Source of the DNA: Paulinella micropora
Taxonomy: Eukaryota > Cercozoa > Imbricatea > Euglyphida
NCBI GenBank assembly: GCA_009731375.1
Contig: BJOX01000247.1
Coordinates: 252,168-316,167 of the forward strand
Length of the DNA: 64,000 bases
Direction: 5' to 3'
How positions within the stretch are numbered: position 1 is the first letter of the stretch; each line of letters starts with the position of its first letter. Shown piece after piece: positions 1-17,733 of this stretch. The notes under the pieces are model-generated. The model saw nothing but the letters and a program-made list of their open reading frames with translations. It was not told where the DNA came from and searched no databases. The position numbers were made by a program, and so were the translations under genes.

Positions 1-41
1 AGATGGATAGATGGATAGATCGATCGATAGATCGATCGATC

Positions 42-82
<41 letters not shown>

Positions 83-136
83 GTAGATAGATAGGTAGGT
101 AGGTAAGGTAGGTAGGTAGGTAGGTAGGTAGGTAGG

Positions 137-195
<59 letters not shown>

Positions 196-196
196 G

Positions 197-235
<39 letters not shown>

Positions 236-313
236 GTAGATATATAGATAGGTAGATAGATAGGTAGATAGATAGGTAGATAGATAGGTAGATAGATAGA
301 TAGACAGACAGAC

Positions 314-372
<59 letters not shown>

Positions 373-531
373 CAGATAGATAGATAGAGAGAGATAGAGA
401 GAGAGATAGATAGATAGATAGATAGATGGATATAGATAGATGACAGATAGATAGATAGAGAAATAGGTAGGTAGGTAGGTAGGTAGGTAGGTAGGTAGGT
501 AGGTAGGTAGATAGATAGATACGTAGATAGA

Positions 532-567
<36 letters not shown>

Positions 568-572
568 TAGAC

Positions 573-616
<44 letters not shown>

Positions 617-663
617 GAGATGTCGCAAAGGAATGTAGTCCTTGCAAAGGAACGCAGTTTGAC

Positions 664-749
<86 letters not shown>

Positions 750-875
750 GGATGGATAAGAAATAGGTAGGTAGGTAGGCAGGTAGATAGATAGATAAAT
801 AGGTAGGTAGGTAGGTAGGTAGGTAGGTATGTAGGTATGTAGGTAGGTAGATAGATAGATAGATAGGTAGGTAGG

Positions 876-938
<63 letters not shown>

Positions 939-991
939 GTAGGTAGATAGGTAGATAGATAGGTAGGTAGGTAGGTAGGTAGGTAGGTAGG

Positions 992-1050
<59 letters not shown>

Positions 1051-1067
1051 GTAGATAGGTAGATAGG

Positions 1068-1136
<69 letters not shown>

Positions 1137-1143
1137 TTGTAGG

Positions 1144-1205
<62 letters not shown>

Positions 1206-1268
1206 TAGATAGATGATAGATAGATAGATAGATAGAGAAATAGGTAGGTAGGTAGGTAGGTAGATACG

Positions 1269-1308
<40 letters not shown>

Positions 1309-1309
1309 C

Positions 1310-1360
<51 letters not shown>

Positions 1361-1422
1361 GATAGATAGAGAGATAGATAGAGAAATAGGTAGGTAGGTA
1401 GGTAGGTAGGTAGGTAGGTAGG

Positions 1423-1477
<55 letters not shown>

Positions 1478-1484
1478 GTAAAAG
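1..1484. repeat. GATA/GGTA tetranucleotide array
   Basis: Nearly pure (GATA)n with interspersed (GGTA)n, short GACA and GAGA stretches. The only non-repeat island is at about 612-665, annotated separately. No gene is visible in the rest. Confidence 0.97.
616..664 (+). repeat. Displaced partial copy of gene B exon 2
   Basis: The island inside the GATA array matches the start of gene B exon 2 (minus strand, 46813-46683): it begins GAGATGTCGCAAAGGAATG, runs through CCTTGCAAAGGAACGCAGTTT and then falls back into GATA. Another copy lies at 56365-56486. Only about 45 bases are kept, so it is a truncated exon copy. It lies about 46 kb from the exon. Confidence 0.7.
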
Positions 1485-1496
1485 GATTGATTGATT

Positions 1497-1508
1497 GATT
1501 AACAACAA

Positions 1509-1554
<46 letters not shown>

Positions 1555-1644
1555 GACAACAACGACAACAACGACAACAACAACAACGACAACAACGACA
1601 AGAACCGCAGCAACAGCAACAGCAATAGCAACAACAACAGCAGC

Positions 1645-1675
<31 letters not shown>

Positions 1676-1863
1676 GAACAACAACAGAACAACAAACAAC
1701 AACAAACAACAACAAACAACAACAAACAACAAACAACAACAAACAACAAACAACAACAACAACAACAACAACAACAAACAACAACAAACAACAAACAACA
1801 AAAAACAAACAACAAACAACAAACAACAACAACAACAACAACAACAATAATAATAATAACGAG

Positions 1864-1894
<31 letters not shown>

Positions 1895-2170
1895 GACAAC
1901 AACAACAACAACAACAAAAGCAGCAACAGCAGCAACAACAACAACAACAACAACAGCAACAACAATAACAGCAACAACAATAACAACAACAATAACAACA
2001 ACAACAACAGCAACAACAACAACAACAGCAACAACAACAACAAATTCAACAGCAGCAACAACAGCAGCAACAACAACAGCAAGAACAACAGCAACAACAA
2101 CAGCAACAACAACAGCAACAACAACAGCAAACAACAACAACAAAACAACAACAACAGCAATAACAACAGC
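1497..2170. repeat. CAA trinucleotide array
   Basis: Imperfect (CAA)n with CAG, CGA and TAA variants. Poly-Asn/Gln and poly-Val/Cys frames come from the array on either strand and are not credible proteins. Confidence 0.95.
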
Positions 2171-2179
2171 AGCAGCAGC

Positions 2180-2962
2180 ATCAACAACAATAGTAATAGT
2201 AATAGTAATAGTAATAGTAATAGTAATAGTAATAGTCATAGTCAAAGTAAAAATCATAGTCATAGTCATAGTCATAGTCATAAAAATATAGTAATAGTAA
2301 TATAGTAATAGTAATAACAAGAACAACAAAGGGACCTCAAGTGTATCATTGTCCTCATCGCTCGGATCGTCCTCGATAAGTCATAGTCATAGTCATAGTC
2401 ATATAGTAATAGTAATAACAAGAACAACAAAGGGACCTCAAGTGTATCATTCATAGTCATAGTCATAGTCATAGTAATATAGTAATAGTAATATAGTAAT
2501 AGTAATAACAAGAACAACAAAGGGACCTCAAGTGTATCATTCTCCTCATCGCTCGGATCAGCCTCCATAAGTCATAGTCATAGTCGTAGTCATAGTAATA
2601 TAGTAATAGTAATATAGTAATAGTAATAAAGAATAACAAAGGGACCTCACGTGTATCATTCTCCTCATCGCTCGGATCGTCCTCCATAAGTCATAGTCAT
2701 AGTAATAGTCATAGTAATATAGTAATAGTAATATAGTAATAGTAATATAGTAATAGTAATATAGTAATAGTAATAACAACAACAACAAAGGGACCTCAAG
2801 TGTATCATTCTCCTCATCGCTCGGATCGTCCTCCATAAGTCATAGTCATAGTAATAGTCATAGTAATATAATAATAGTAATATAGTAATAGTAATAACAA
2901 GAACAACAAAGGGACCTCAAGTGTATCATTCTCCTCATCACTCGGATCGTCCACCATACTGT
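2180..2962. repeat. Composite array: (AATAGT)n with six copies of an exon-like unit
   Basis: Hexanucleotide AATAGT/CATAGT repeats are interrupted about six times (near 2325, 2432, 2516, 2634, 2785 and 2907) by a unit of about 55 bases. On the minus strand the unit reads ATGGAGGACGATCCGAGCG and on to GAGGTCCC. It encodes an acidic peptide, DDPSDEENDTLE, followed by GAG|GTCCCT, which could be a splice donor. The copy near 2432 is shortened. This is the same exon-copies-in-microsatellite pattern seen in genes A, B and C. Strand and identity of any parent gene are unproven. Confidence 0.75.
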
Positions 2963-2965
2963 TCA

Positions 2966-3392
<427 letters not shown>

Positions 3393-3395
<3 letters not shown>

Positions 3396-3433
3396 ACTTT
3401 GGCAAGCTTCCCGAGCGGTCAAGGGCGGGTATA
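3393..3433 (-). other. Possible exon 3' edge with GTAAGT donor
   Basis: On the minus strand the only non-repeat stretch here ends CTTGCCAAA|GTAAGT, a good donor, and an open frame reads IPALDRSGSLPK. No acceptor is obvious because the sequence upstream on that strand is a TTC array. It may be an exon of the same minus-strand gene that seeded the repeated units at 2.3-2.9 and 3.8-5.5 kb. Weak. Confidence 0.3.
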
Positions 3434-3435
3434 GA

Positions 3436-3529
3436 AAAACAAGAAGGAGAAGGAGAAGGAGAAGGAGAAGAAGAAGAAGAAGAAGAAGAAGAAGAAGAAG
3501 AAGAAGAAGAAGAAGAAGAAGAGGAAGAG

Positions 3530-3582
<53 letters not shown>

Positions 3583-3670
3583 TGTTGTTGTTGTTGTTGT
3601 TGTTTTTGTTGTTGTTGTTGTTGCTGCTGCTATTGTAGAGCTAGTAGTAGTAGTAGTAGTTGTAGTAGTT

Positions 3671-3740
<70 letters not shown>

Positions 3741-3800
3741 CAGCAGTAGTAGCAGTAGCAGTAGTAGTCGTCGTGGTAGTCGTCGTGGAAGTCGTCGGCG
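3436..3800. repeat. GAA/GGA then TAG trinucleotide arrays
   Basis: (GAAGGA)n and (GAA)n to about 3530, then (TAG)n with TTG and CAG variants to about 3770, grading into TCG-rich sequence. Confidence 0.93.
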
Positions 3801-3837
3801 TAGTCGTCCTTGTTGAAGTCGTCGTGGTTTTGCCACT

Positions 3838-5535
3838 AGTGTCGTTTGCTCTCGCCTCCTCGTACACGTCTCAAAGGCAGCACATGCGCCATACCTGTAT
3901 GCATGTATGTATGTATGTATGTAGTATGTATGTATGTATTTTGTATGTATGTATGTATGTATGTATGTATGTATGCATGTATGTATGTACGTATGTATGT
4001 ATGTATGTACGTATGTATGTATGTATGTATGTATGTATGTATGTATGTATGCATGTATGTATGCATGTATGTACGTATGTATGCATGTATGTATGCATGT
4101 ATGTATGTATGTATGAATGTATGTATGCATTTACGTATGCATGTATGTATGCATGTATGTATGTATGTATATATGTATGTAGTGTCGTTTGCTCTTGTCT
4201 TGTACACGTCTCAAAGGCAGCACATGCGCCATACCTGTATGCATGTGTGTATGTGTGTATGTATTTATGTATGTATGTATACATGTATGAATGTATGTAT
4301 GTATGTATGAATGTATGTATGTATGTATGATGTATGTATGTATGTATGTATGTATGAATGTATGAATGTATGTATGTAGTGTCGTTTGCTCGTCTTGTAC
4401 ACGTCTCAAAGGCAGCACATGCGCCATACCTGTATGCATGCATGTATGTATGTATGTATGTATGTGTGTATGTATGCATGTATGTATGTATGTATGTATG
4501 TACATACTACGTATGTATGTATGTATGTATGTATGTATGTACATATGTATGCATGTATGTATGTATGTATGTATGTATGCATGCATGTATGTATGCATGT
4601 ATGCATGTATGTATGTATGCATGTATGTATGCATGTATGTATGTAGTGTCGTTTGCTCTTGTCTTGTACACGTCTCAAAGGCAGCACATGCGCCATACCT
4701 GTATGCATGTATGTATGTATGTATGTATGCATGTATGTATGTATGTATGTATGTATGTATGTATGTATGTATGCATGTATGTATGCATGTATGTATGCAT
4801 GTATGTATGTATGTATGTATGTATGTAGTGTCGTTTGCTCTTGTCTTGTACACGTCTCAAAGGCAGCACATGCGCCATACCTGTATGAATGTATGTATGT
4901 ATGTATGTATGTATGTATGTATGTATGTATGTGTGTATGTATGTATGTATATGCATGTATGTATGTATGTATGCATGTATGTATGCATGTATGTATGTAT
5001 GTATGCATGTATGTATGTATGTATGTATGTATGTATGTATGTAGTGTCGTTTGCTCTTGTCTTGTACACGTCTCAAAGGCAGCACATGCGCCATACCTGT
5101 ATGCATGTATGTATGTACGTATGTATGTATGTATGTATGTACGTATGTACGTACGTATGTATGCATGTATGTATGTAGTATGTATGTATGTATGTATGCA
5201 TGCATGTATGTATGTATGTATGTATGTATGTATGTATGCATGTATGCATGTATGCATGTATGTATGTATGTATGTATGAATGTATGTATGTATGTATGTA
5301 TGTATGTACGTATGTATGTATGTATGTATGTATGTATGCATGTATGTATGTGTGTATGTGTGTGTGTATGTATGTATGTATGTATGTATGTATGTAGTGT
5401 CGTTTGCTCTTGTCTTGTACACGTCTCAAAGGCAGCACATGCGCCATACCTGTATGCATGTGTGTATGTATGTATGCATGTATGTATGTATGTATGTATG
5501 TATCTACGTATGTATTTTTGTATGTGTGTGTAGCC
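3838..5535. repeat. Composite array: (GTAT)n with seven copies of a ~60-bp unit
   Basis: A unit running from GTGTCGTTTGCTCTTGTC to CACATGCGCCATACCTGTATG recurs seven times (starting near 3839, 4181, 4379, 4647, 4828, 5044 and 5398), separated by 150-350 bases of (GTAT)n. The first copy differs most and joins unique sequence on its left. On the minus strand the unit follows ..TACAG and is open in more than one frame (for example YGACAAFETCTRQEQTTL), so it may be a duplicated exon. Copies 2-7 are nearly identical. Confidence 0.85.
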
Positions 5536-5551
5536 ACGACGAGACCAAAAA

Positions 5552-5713
5552 GAAGCAAATAGGGGAGGAGGAGGAGGAGGAGGAGAAGAAGAAGAAGAAG
5601 AGGAAGGAGGAGGAGGAGGAGGAGGAGGAGGAGGAGGAGGAGGAGAAGAAGAAGAAGAAGAAGAAGAAGAAGAAGAAGAAGAAGAAGAAGAAGAAGAAGA
5701 AGAAGAAGAAGAA

Positions 5714-5745
<32 letters not shown>

Positions 5746-5938
5746 AGAAGAAGAGGAAGGAGGAGGAGGAGCAGGAGGAGGAGGAGGAAGAGGAGGAGGA
5801 GAAGAAGAAGAAGAAGAAGAAGAAGAAGAAGAAGAAGGAGGAGGAGGAGGATGAGAAGAAGAAGAAGAAGAAGAAGAAGAAGAAGAAGAAGAAGAAGAAG
5901 AAGAAGAAGAAGAAGAAGAAGAAGAAGAAGAAGAAGAA

Positions 5939-5981
<43 letters not shown>

Positions 5982-7276
5982 GAGAAGAAGAAGAGAAGAA
6001 GGAGAAGAAGAAGAAGAAGAGGAAGGAGGAGGAGGAGGAGGAGGAGGAGGAGGAGNNNNNNNNNNNNNNNNNNNNNNNNNNNNNNNNNNNNNNNNNNNNN
6101 NNNNNNNNNNNNNNNNNNNNNNNNNNNNNNNNNNNNNNNNNNNNNNNNNNNNNNNNNNNNNNNNNNNNNNNNNNNNNNNNNNNNNNNNNNNNNNNNNNNN
6201 NNNNNNNNNNNNNNNNNNNNNNNNNNNNNNNNNNNNNNNNNNNNNNNNNNNNNNNNNNNNNNNNNNNNNNNNNNNNNNNNNNNNNNNNNNNNNNNNNNNN
6301 NNNNNNNNNNNNNNNNNNNNNNNNNNNNNNNNNNNNNNNNNNNNNNNNNNNNNNNNNNNNNNNNNNNNNNNNNNNNNNNNNNNNNNNNNNNNNNNNNNNN
6401 NNNNNNNNNNNNNNNNNNNNNNNNNNNNNNNNNNNNNNNNNNNNNNNNNNNNNNNNNNNNNNNNNNNNNNNNNNNNNNNNNNNNNNNNNNNNNNNNNNNN
6501 NNNNNNNNNNNNNNNNNNNNNNNNNNNNNNNNNNNNNNNNNNNNNNNNNNNNNNNNNNNNNNNNNNNNNNNNNNNNNNNNNNNNNNNNNNNNNNNNNNNN
6601 NNNNNNNNNNNNNNNNNNNNNNNNNNNNNNNNNNNNNNNNNNNNNNNNNNNNNNNNNNNNNNNNNNNNNNNNNNNNNNNNNNNNNNNNNNNNNNNNNNNN
6701 NNNNNNNNNNNNNNNNNNNNNNNNNNNNNNNNNNNNNNNNNNNNNNNNNNNNNNNNNNNNNNNNNNNNNNNNNNNNNNNNNNNNNNNNNNNNNNNNNNNN
6801 NNNNNNNNNNNNNNNNNNNNNNNNNNNNNNNNNNNNNNNNNNNNNNNNNNNNNNNNNNNNNNNNNNNNNNNNNNNNNNNNNNNNNNNNNNNNNNNNNNNN
6901 NNNNNNNNNNNNNNNNNNNNNNNNNNNNNNNNNNNNNNNNNNNNNNNNNNNNNNNNNNNNNNNNNNNNNNNNNNNNNNNNNNNNNNNNNNNNNNNNNNNN
7001 NNNNNNNNNNNNNNNNNNNNNNNNNNNNNNNNNNNNNGAAGAAGAAGAAGAAGAAGAAGAAGAAGAAGAAGAAGAAGAAGAAGAAGAAGAAGAAGAAGAA
7101 GAAGAAGAAGAAGAAGAAGAAGAAGAAGAAGAAGAAGAAGGAGGAGGAGAAGGTGGAGGAAGAGGAGGAGGAGGAGGAGGAGGAGGAGGAGAAGAAGAAG
7201 AAGAAGAAGAAGAAGAAGAAGAAGAAGAAGAAGAAGAAGAAGAAGAAGAAGAAGAAGAAGAAGAAGAAGAAGAAAA
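5552..7276. repeat. Purine tract (GAA/GGA)n with assembly gap
   Basis: More than 700 resolved bases of almost pure purine on the plus strand (GAA, GGA, AAGAGG). The stretch 6056-7037 is N. Such a mirror-symmetric purine tract can form triplex DNA. Poly-Glu, poly-Lys and poly-Phe frames are artefacts. Confidence 0.96.
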
Positions 7277-8200
7277 GAACAACAAGAACTTCACGACTTG
7301 CACATAGAAAGATATGGCAAGGCATAACTTCGCAACTTCGGCCATATGGTATAACTCTTTGTCGAGGGAGACACTTGATCTCGCACGTATTCTCGAATAA
7401 CAGTATTTGCCTTTGCGTAAATTATGACGAAATATGTTTCCAATCAACCGCGGTATTCTTCTACAATGAATCAAACCAAGACGCTGAACTTGAAAAGACT
7501 TTTAAAGGATTCAATAGCTTTGCTTTGCCTATAGCTGCCTTCTGCCCACCCTCTTCCATGCCTAGTGACTCCAACTCCAGATACTTGTGCTTTAGGCAAT
7601 AGCTGTTCGCAGTGTTCACATATGTTAAAATTGTAAAATTATTTCTCTAAATAAAAGAACAAGAATCAAGAGTAGACTTTTCACCTGTATCGCCCGGTAA
7701 AAGAACAAAATCAAGAAGATATTGTACCTACGCTACTAGTCTACCTCTGGTGATGCTCTCTCTATCTCTCTCTCAACAAACAATTTGCGAACATTACAAG
7801 AGGTATCTAGAGTTTCCCTGTGATTACAGGTATTTGCCTGAATAACTTAGGCCTTAAAAGTGTCCTCCTGTAACAAAGCTTGTCATAACTGCAATATTAT
7901 TGGCGCATAAGTATAGGAAAACAACGGAATAAGCGCTGACCATTTGGGAGTGGCATGATATTTGGCAGTGGACCGGGAATTCAGATCTCGGAGAACGGGT
8001 GAAAAGGGGATAGAGAACCACGCCCTGCACAAACAAAACAAACCAACCAGACTGCATGTAAGCTGATATACACACTTCAGACTGGGCATGGCATGCGTTC
8101 CGATATCTTTGCGTGTTGCTATTAACTATTTTTGCAAACTCTCTTGTTGACGTGCGTTTTTTTTTTTGACCTCGTGTACCGTCTACATGTTAGTCGCAAG
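7277..8200. other. Unique sequence without a supported gene
   Basis: Ordinary-complexity DNA. An open frame runs to 7602 on the plus strand, but it continues out of the purine array, has no clear start and no splice support. A T-rich tract at about 8156-8169 lies shortly before the ATG of gene A. I see no RNA gene. Confidence 0.5.
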
Positions 8201-12837
<4,637 letters not shown>

Positions 12838-12934
12838 CACAAGCCACAACCGCTACCGGAATATTTGGGGCTTCGTGCGCGAGAGCGCAACAGTCTTACT
12901 TCGGACATTCAAAAGTCAAATACCCCAACTTTGA

Positions 12935-14557
12935 TCTCAGCAGCGTTCTCCGTCGATGAAAGTCATCAGTGACAATTGTGAAGCTATCATTCAAAGCTGA
13001 TACCAGGCGCTTTGGAACGATGTGCTAAGTATTGTTATGTATCTCACAGACAGACACAGACAGACAGACAGAGACAGACAGAGACCAGACAGAGACAGAC
13101 AAGACAACAGACAGACAGACAGACAGACAGACGGACGGACGGACGGACGATATAAATAGGGAAATGAATTGTCCTCGCATAAGGATTTGGAAAAAGATGC
13201 GTTCAAAGTTTGATGCCTTTGCCACTTGAATGCCGTTATCACGTGATAACGACAACATGCCACCCAGCAACCCAATTTATCGGGGTTTTGGGCGCGAGAC
13301 CATCGCAACATCAACGACAAACAAAACACACTTACACACACACACACACTTACACACACACACTTACACACACACACACACACACACACACACTTACACA
13401 AACACACACACACACACACACACACAGAGAGTTTACTTCTGACAGAGAGAAATCAATACATGCTTCAAACTGTTGGAGGGTGACGACTTCGCGTTCTAAA
13501 TTGAAGCGAGCGCCCTGTAGCCGGCCCCTCCNNNNNNNNNNNNNNNNNNNNNNNNNNNNNNNNNNNNNNNNNNNNNNNNNNNNNNNNNNNNNNNNNNNNN
13601 NNNNNNNNNNNNNNNNNNNNNNNNNNNNNNNNNNNTGGTACTTCGAGAGTAATCTAGAAACCATATACATACATATACATTTTGCACCACCCAAGACCAG
13701 GTTTTTCAGGCTCGAACCCGCAAGACATACATACATACATGCATACGTACCTACATACATACATACATACATACATACGTGTGTATCCACATGTCTAGAA
13801 ACTCAAGCAACACAACACACCCCATGCAAGCCAACATTTTCTAGTCTGAGCTGTGAGCTGTCAAACCCCTAAACCCCTGTTACACAGCAACCCCAGCCCC
13901 GCTACCAAACAACTCATGAGCAGCAGCTCAAAGAAAAGATTGCTCCTGCATGTCTGCACACCCCTGCACCCAAAACGTCTCAAGAAAAAGCGTAGATACC
14001 TAGGAAGCGCATCATCAAAAATTCCCCGCCCATGCTTTTTCTCTTGATACCCGTGTTTGCTCAGAAAATTTCCGAAAATCCGAGGAAAATTTCCCGATAC
14101 CCCGTTGATTTGATTAGCGACTCCAGATTGTTACAATAGTAGTACGATATTAAATAACCGATAACTGTCCCAACGATATGAAGACTGAGGAATACCTAAA
14201 GTAGGGACTCCGTAGCCTCCAGACCAAGGATAACCGACAGACCGGAACGGTAAGTATTGCTATTATATATACCGGGTGGGCCGGCATACCCCATATATTT
14301 TCCCGTGTTCTGTAACTGTGACGCCGCCGAGAGTGTCCTTGACCGGACGAGATCAAATGTCACAGCAAGGTGACCCACGCCCCATCATCAAACAAGCAGA
14401 AAATAACACGGGTGACTTTTTTCAACAAACTATCGGAATCATCGGAATACCGTACCGGACCGAAACATTAATATTGTCTTAAACTTTCTTCAAGTTTTTA
14501 CTTCAAGTCAAGTTTACACGTTTATTTTTAGTTCCGTTACTTTATTTTTCAAGATGA
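12935..14557. other. Mostly unique DNA; no supported gene
   Basis: Contains GACA repeats (about 13048-13150), a CA/ACTT array (13328-13427), an N-gap (13532-13635), a short CATA array (13725-13780) and ordinary sequence. A 16-bp perfect palindrome centred on CACGTG lies at 13235-13250. Short frames exist but none has splice or domain support. Confidence 0.5.
13235..13250. other. Perfect 16-bp palindrome with CACGTG core
   Basis: GTTATCACGTGATAAC is fully self-complementary. CACGTG is the classical E-box/G-box for bHLH and bZIP factors in many eukaryotes; a role here is inference. It may be chance. Confidence 0.35.
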
Positions 14558-14564
14558 TTTATTT

Positions 14565-14948
14565 TGTCGGTTATAATCAAAAGATATTATTTAATGTAAG
14601 CCGGTGTATTTATCCTTCCAATTCCACAGCACTCTGATAATAACCTAATCTTCCTCCTCCACAAAGAGAGGAAACCAGAATGGCGGAAAATGTAGGAGAC
14701 TGTCAGAGCCAAGCAACAAAAAGGGAAAAAGAGGCATTTCCCAGTGTCACACCTAACGATAATATTATACGGCTTAAAAAAGTAGTACCGGTTATGCCAC
14801 AATCGTAATATTATCGTTTTCAACCGGCTCAAAAGTATATAAATAAAAATGGATATAAGGCTACATCTTAAAGAGATATAGCTCTTCTATACATCACTGT
14901 GTATAGGGATATAAGAAAAGGTCGCATATTTACCTATCTGCGCCTACA
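14565..14948 (-). repeat. 3' LTR
   Basis: Direct repeat of 32282-32664. The ends are TG..CA on either strand (TGTCGG.. and ..CCTACA on the plus strand). Differences from the 5' LTR include several substitutions and small indels. It is followed on the interior side by the polypurine tract. Confidence 0.92.
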
Positions 14949-14961
14949 ATTCCCCCTCCCA
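14949..14961 (-). other. Polypurine tract of the retrotransposon
   Basis: On the minus strand GGGAGGGGGAAT directly precedes the TGTAGG start of the 3' LTR. This is where plus-strand DNA synthesis would be primed, and it fixes the element's orientation as minus. Confidence 0.8.
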
Positions 14962-15280
14962 GTCTTATACGGGAACCGTAGTAAATAGTGGTAGATTGGT
15001 AAATATCGGCAAATGAGAGCGCACTTTCCGGCGGGTCTGTTTGCTCATGTGTGATCGGCTCCTGTGGAGACAACCCATTGAGTAGCTTGCGTGACCGCTA
15101 AGTTTATGCTCTTCATCACCATTGTACGTCCGGTGCTTACAAAATACAAATTTGAGTTTGGAGATTTTCGAGTTCCGAAATTTGAATTTGAATTTTGAAC
15201 TATCTCCTCCCCCTCTTCTATGGCGATCTGCCATAGACGTACGGTCTGATCATGTCGCAGTCAAACCATCCCTTCGCAGT

Positions 15281-15520
15281 CTTAAGGATCTGTGATCCGA
15301 AAATTACTGGGCGATTTGTATCTGATCTGAAACAAATCTCCGAGCAATTCTCAGGTTCCGCGTCCCCCATTCCCTGGCTTAAGGATCTGTGATCCGAGCA
15401 TTACTGGGCGATTGGTATTTGATCTGAAACAAATCTCCCAGCAATTCTAAGGTTCCTCGTCCCTAGCATATGTCTTGGCCCTAATCCGTCCGAAGGATCT
15501 GTGATCCCGAGAATACAGGG
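15281..15520. repeat. 97-bp tandem repeat, about 2.3 copies
   Basis: Units start CTTAAGGATCTGTGATCCGA at 15281 and 15378, with a partial third at about 15491. They lie inside the retrotransposon between the last coding frame and the polypurine tract. GGATCTGTGATCC carries a short dyad. Function unknown; untranslated tandem repeats before the 3' LTR occur in some large LTR elements. Confidence 0.85.
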
Positions 15521-15757
15521 AGGCATTGATCTCAATTGTTCAATACCCCCGTGCATCCTCGTCCATCATAGGGATAAACGGGCGCTATGCAAGTGTCAAG
15601 GGTGCCGCTGGCGTGTTCGGCGTTGTTTGTTCGGTTTTGTTGTCTGCAGACATTTTCTTATTGCCACCCGGCAAGTATCTACTTCGCTGTGGCGAAGGTA
15701 GAAGTGTCTAACAATATATATACAACCCATTAGCTGGGTCTCAAAACGCGTCTACGC

Positions 15758-17733
15758 TTATTCGTCGAGGTATATTTCCTCGAGGGAGTTTATGAACTCC
15801 TCATATGTAGACGGTGATGATGGTTGCAATCTCCATGTCACTGCGGGTTGATCTTCCGCTGGCACGTCTAATTCCTGGTCCAGGCTTTCTTTCAAAGCCC
15901 TCGCTTCCGACCAGGTCAAGTCTTCTCCGACTTCCGAATGCTGTGGCGCGATACACCTTATGACTGGGGCGAACTGACCAATGATCTGCCCCAGCTGGTA
16001 TTCGTACTGTTGCCTCCAGTACGGCCACTCACGTCGAAAGTGGTAGATGTAATCCAGCCGTTGAGTTATTTTGTGCAATCGGAACTCATCGGCTTGGACA
16101 AGTCTGTCCCAACCCAGTGCATCCTGTGCCCTGAATCGTTCGATCCATTGTTTGAAGCCTCTCACGCGGCCTCAGTATGTGTTCGGAACGTTCTCGTCAG
16201 GATCGGCTAACTGGTTGGCGATGCGGGATGCCTATAGTACGCGAGTACATTCTCTTCAACCCTGAGGTCCCAGGGTTGGTCATGTTTGCTCCGAAGGTAG
16301 TAGGCTCGGTATGCCTTGACCTCCTCGGGCAATGGAATACCCGAAATTTCGAGCAGTCTGTAGTAAGAATTGATATCTTCCTGCGACCACTGCAGCTTTC
16401 TGAGCTCGTGTGGTTCGAGCAGCCATCTCGGATCCTCCCAGATGCCGTGGAACCGGAGGGCGTGTTTTCGCTGATAGTCCTCCAATCCCACCCATCCTCG
16501 CAGCGATTTGGCTTGCTCGAACAAGGTTTTGGTAAATCTCACTCGGTCCTCATCCATCGACTTATACCGAGCGATCCCCGGTAACGGGTTGTCGCGAGAC
16601 CCCCATGTGTGTGGGACATCCCATCACATGGCGGTAATTGTGCGCAGGATATCAATTCGATGTCATTGTTGTATGCGTGATCTGGACATCGGTGAGGCCC
16701 GTATCGCTCTGGTGATGCATACGCTCTTTCCGTGAGGTGCCATCTCCGCGAGCATCTCGGACCCCATCCTCTCCCGCGTTTCTTTGACCCTTCACACTGT
16801 ACCCTCAGAACGTTGTCCTGTTCGGTGGGCTCGTACCTCGCTTTGTCAAGGCAGTTCGAGAAGCCCCGTTCGTCGAATGGAGGCTTTGGTGGCGGCAGGT
16901 TAACCATGCGAGGGTTTGCCTCAAACAAGTGCGGGTCTGGGACCCAATTAACCTGGTTGCCCAGCAATCGTATACGGTACGGCTCCTTAGACGGTGTGAA
17001 CGGGAATGTCCGTTCGTTGGTTGTGTGTGCGAGCGCCGGGCATTGTAGCCGCAGCCTGCGCTCCGCATCCGTGATATCTGGGTAAGGTGGGTAGATCCGG
17101 TGTACTCTACGCGTCAGTGGGTCATACGCGTAGCGCACCGGTTTCTGATACTCCTCCCTTTCCCGATCCGGGTCTTGGTTCATGTGTAGGTCCATACCTC
17201 TCAACATCGTTTCCGTGTCGATGCGATATGGCCTACGCACTCCGGGTGGTACCGGGCCCCGTTCCGAATACGCGTATATCGGACGGTCGATCGGTCCGTA
17301 TACTCCGAATATGTTGTCGGAGGCATGAAAGTACGCGGGGAATACTTCGTCCCTGCCCCAATGTGCCGTCGGCTCCGGTGGCGGGAAGCGGTGGTGCTGG
17401 TACGCCGGATCCGTGGGCCGTGGCCGCTCATCGGGCCGCTTCTCTTCGGGCGGGCTCAGCTTGTCACTGTAAGCGTCGGGCTTGAGTCTATCCTTATTGT
17501 CGACTTTCTTCCAGTATTTTAAGCGTGCTTCCTCCCTAGCGTCCATCCGCGTGAGGCTCAACTCTTCGCCATAATATAGGCTCTCGTCTTCCTCTGGGAT
17601 CCACCCAAATCCCGAGGGTTGAGGGTTGTTTAACCCTTCGGGATCGACGTTCTCATCGGTGTGTTGCGATGCAGGTGTACTGCTGTCCTCAGTCGGTGCC
17701 TCCCCCTCGTCAGCCGATGACTTTATAGGTCGT
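15758..17733 (-). pseudogene. Retrotransposon post-integrase ORF, C-terminal part (frameshifted)
   Basis: About 650 codons downstream of integrase, in three consecutive minus frames. One opens after a TGA near 17735 and runs to about 16610, the next covers about 16610-16207 and the last 16165-15758. At the first junction the sense simply moves to another frame within about 20 bases, which indicates small indels and not separate genes. The product is rich in Arg, Tyr, Pro and Trp, with stretches such as DEVFPAYFHASDNIFGVYGP and HALRFHGIWEDPRWLLEP and a Glu-rich end. No known domain is recognised. It sits where errantiviruses and some plant elements carry env-like frames, but I see no signal peptide or envelope motif in it. 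Codon use is GC-richer than the flanking host DNA, as in pol. Confidence 0.6.

Noticed and set aside
1495-2329. Long poly-Asn/Gln and poly-Val frames, and all HTYI, CMYV, LSIY, SLSL, RERE, EEKK frames elsewhere
   Set aside because: They are translations of pure microsatellites, open on several frames and both strands at once.
7277-7602. Plus-strand frame of about 105 codons following the purine array
   Set aside because: No start, no splice site and no recognisable motif; it only continues the array's open frame until the first stop.
14565-14948. A plus-strand orientation for the LTR based on GTATATAAATA
   Set aside because: The polypurine tract, primer-site position and all coding frames place the element on the minus strand, where the 5' LTR also has TATAAAA.
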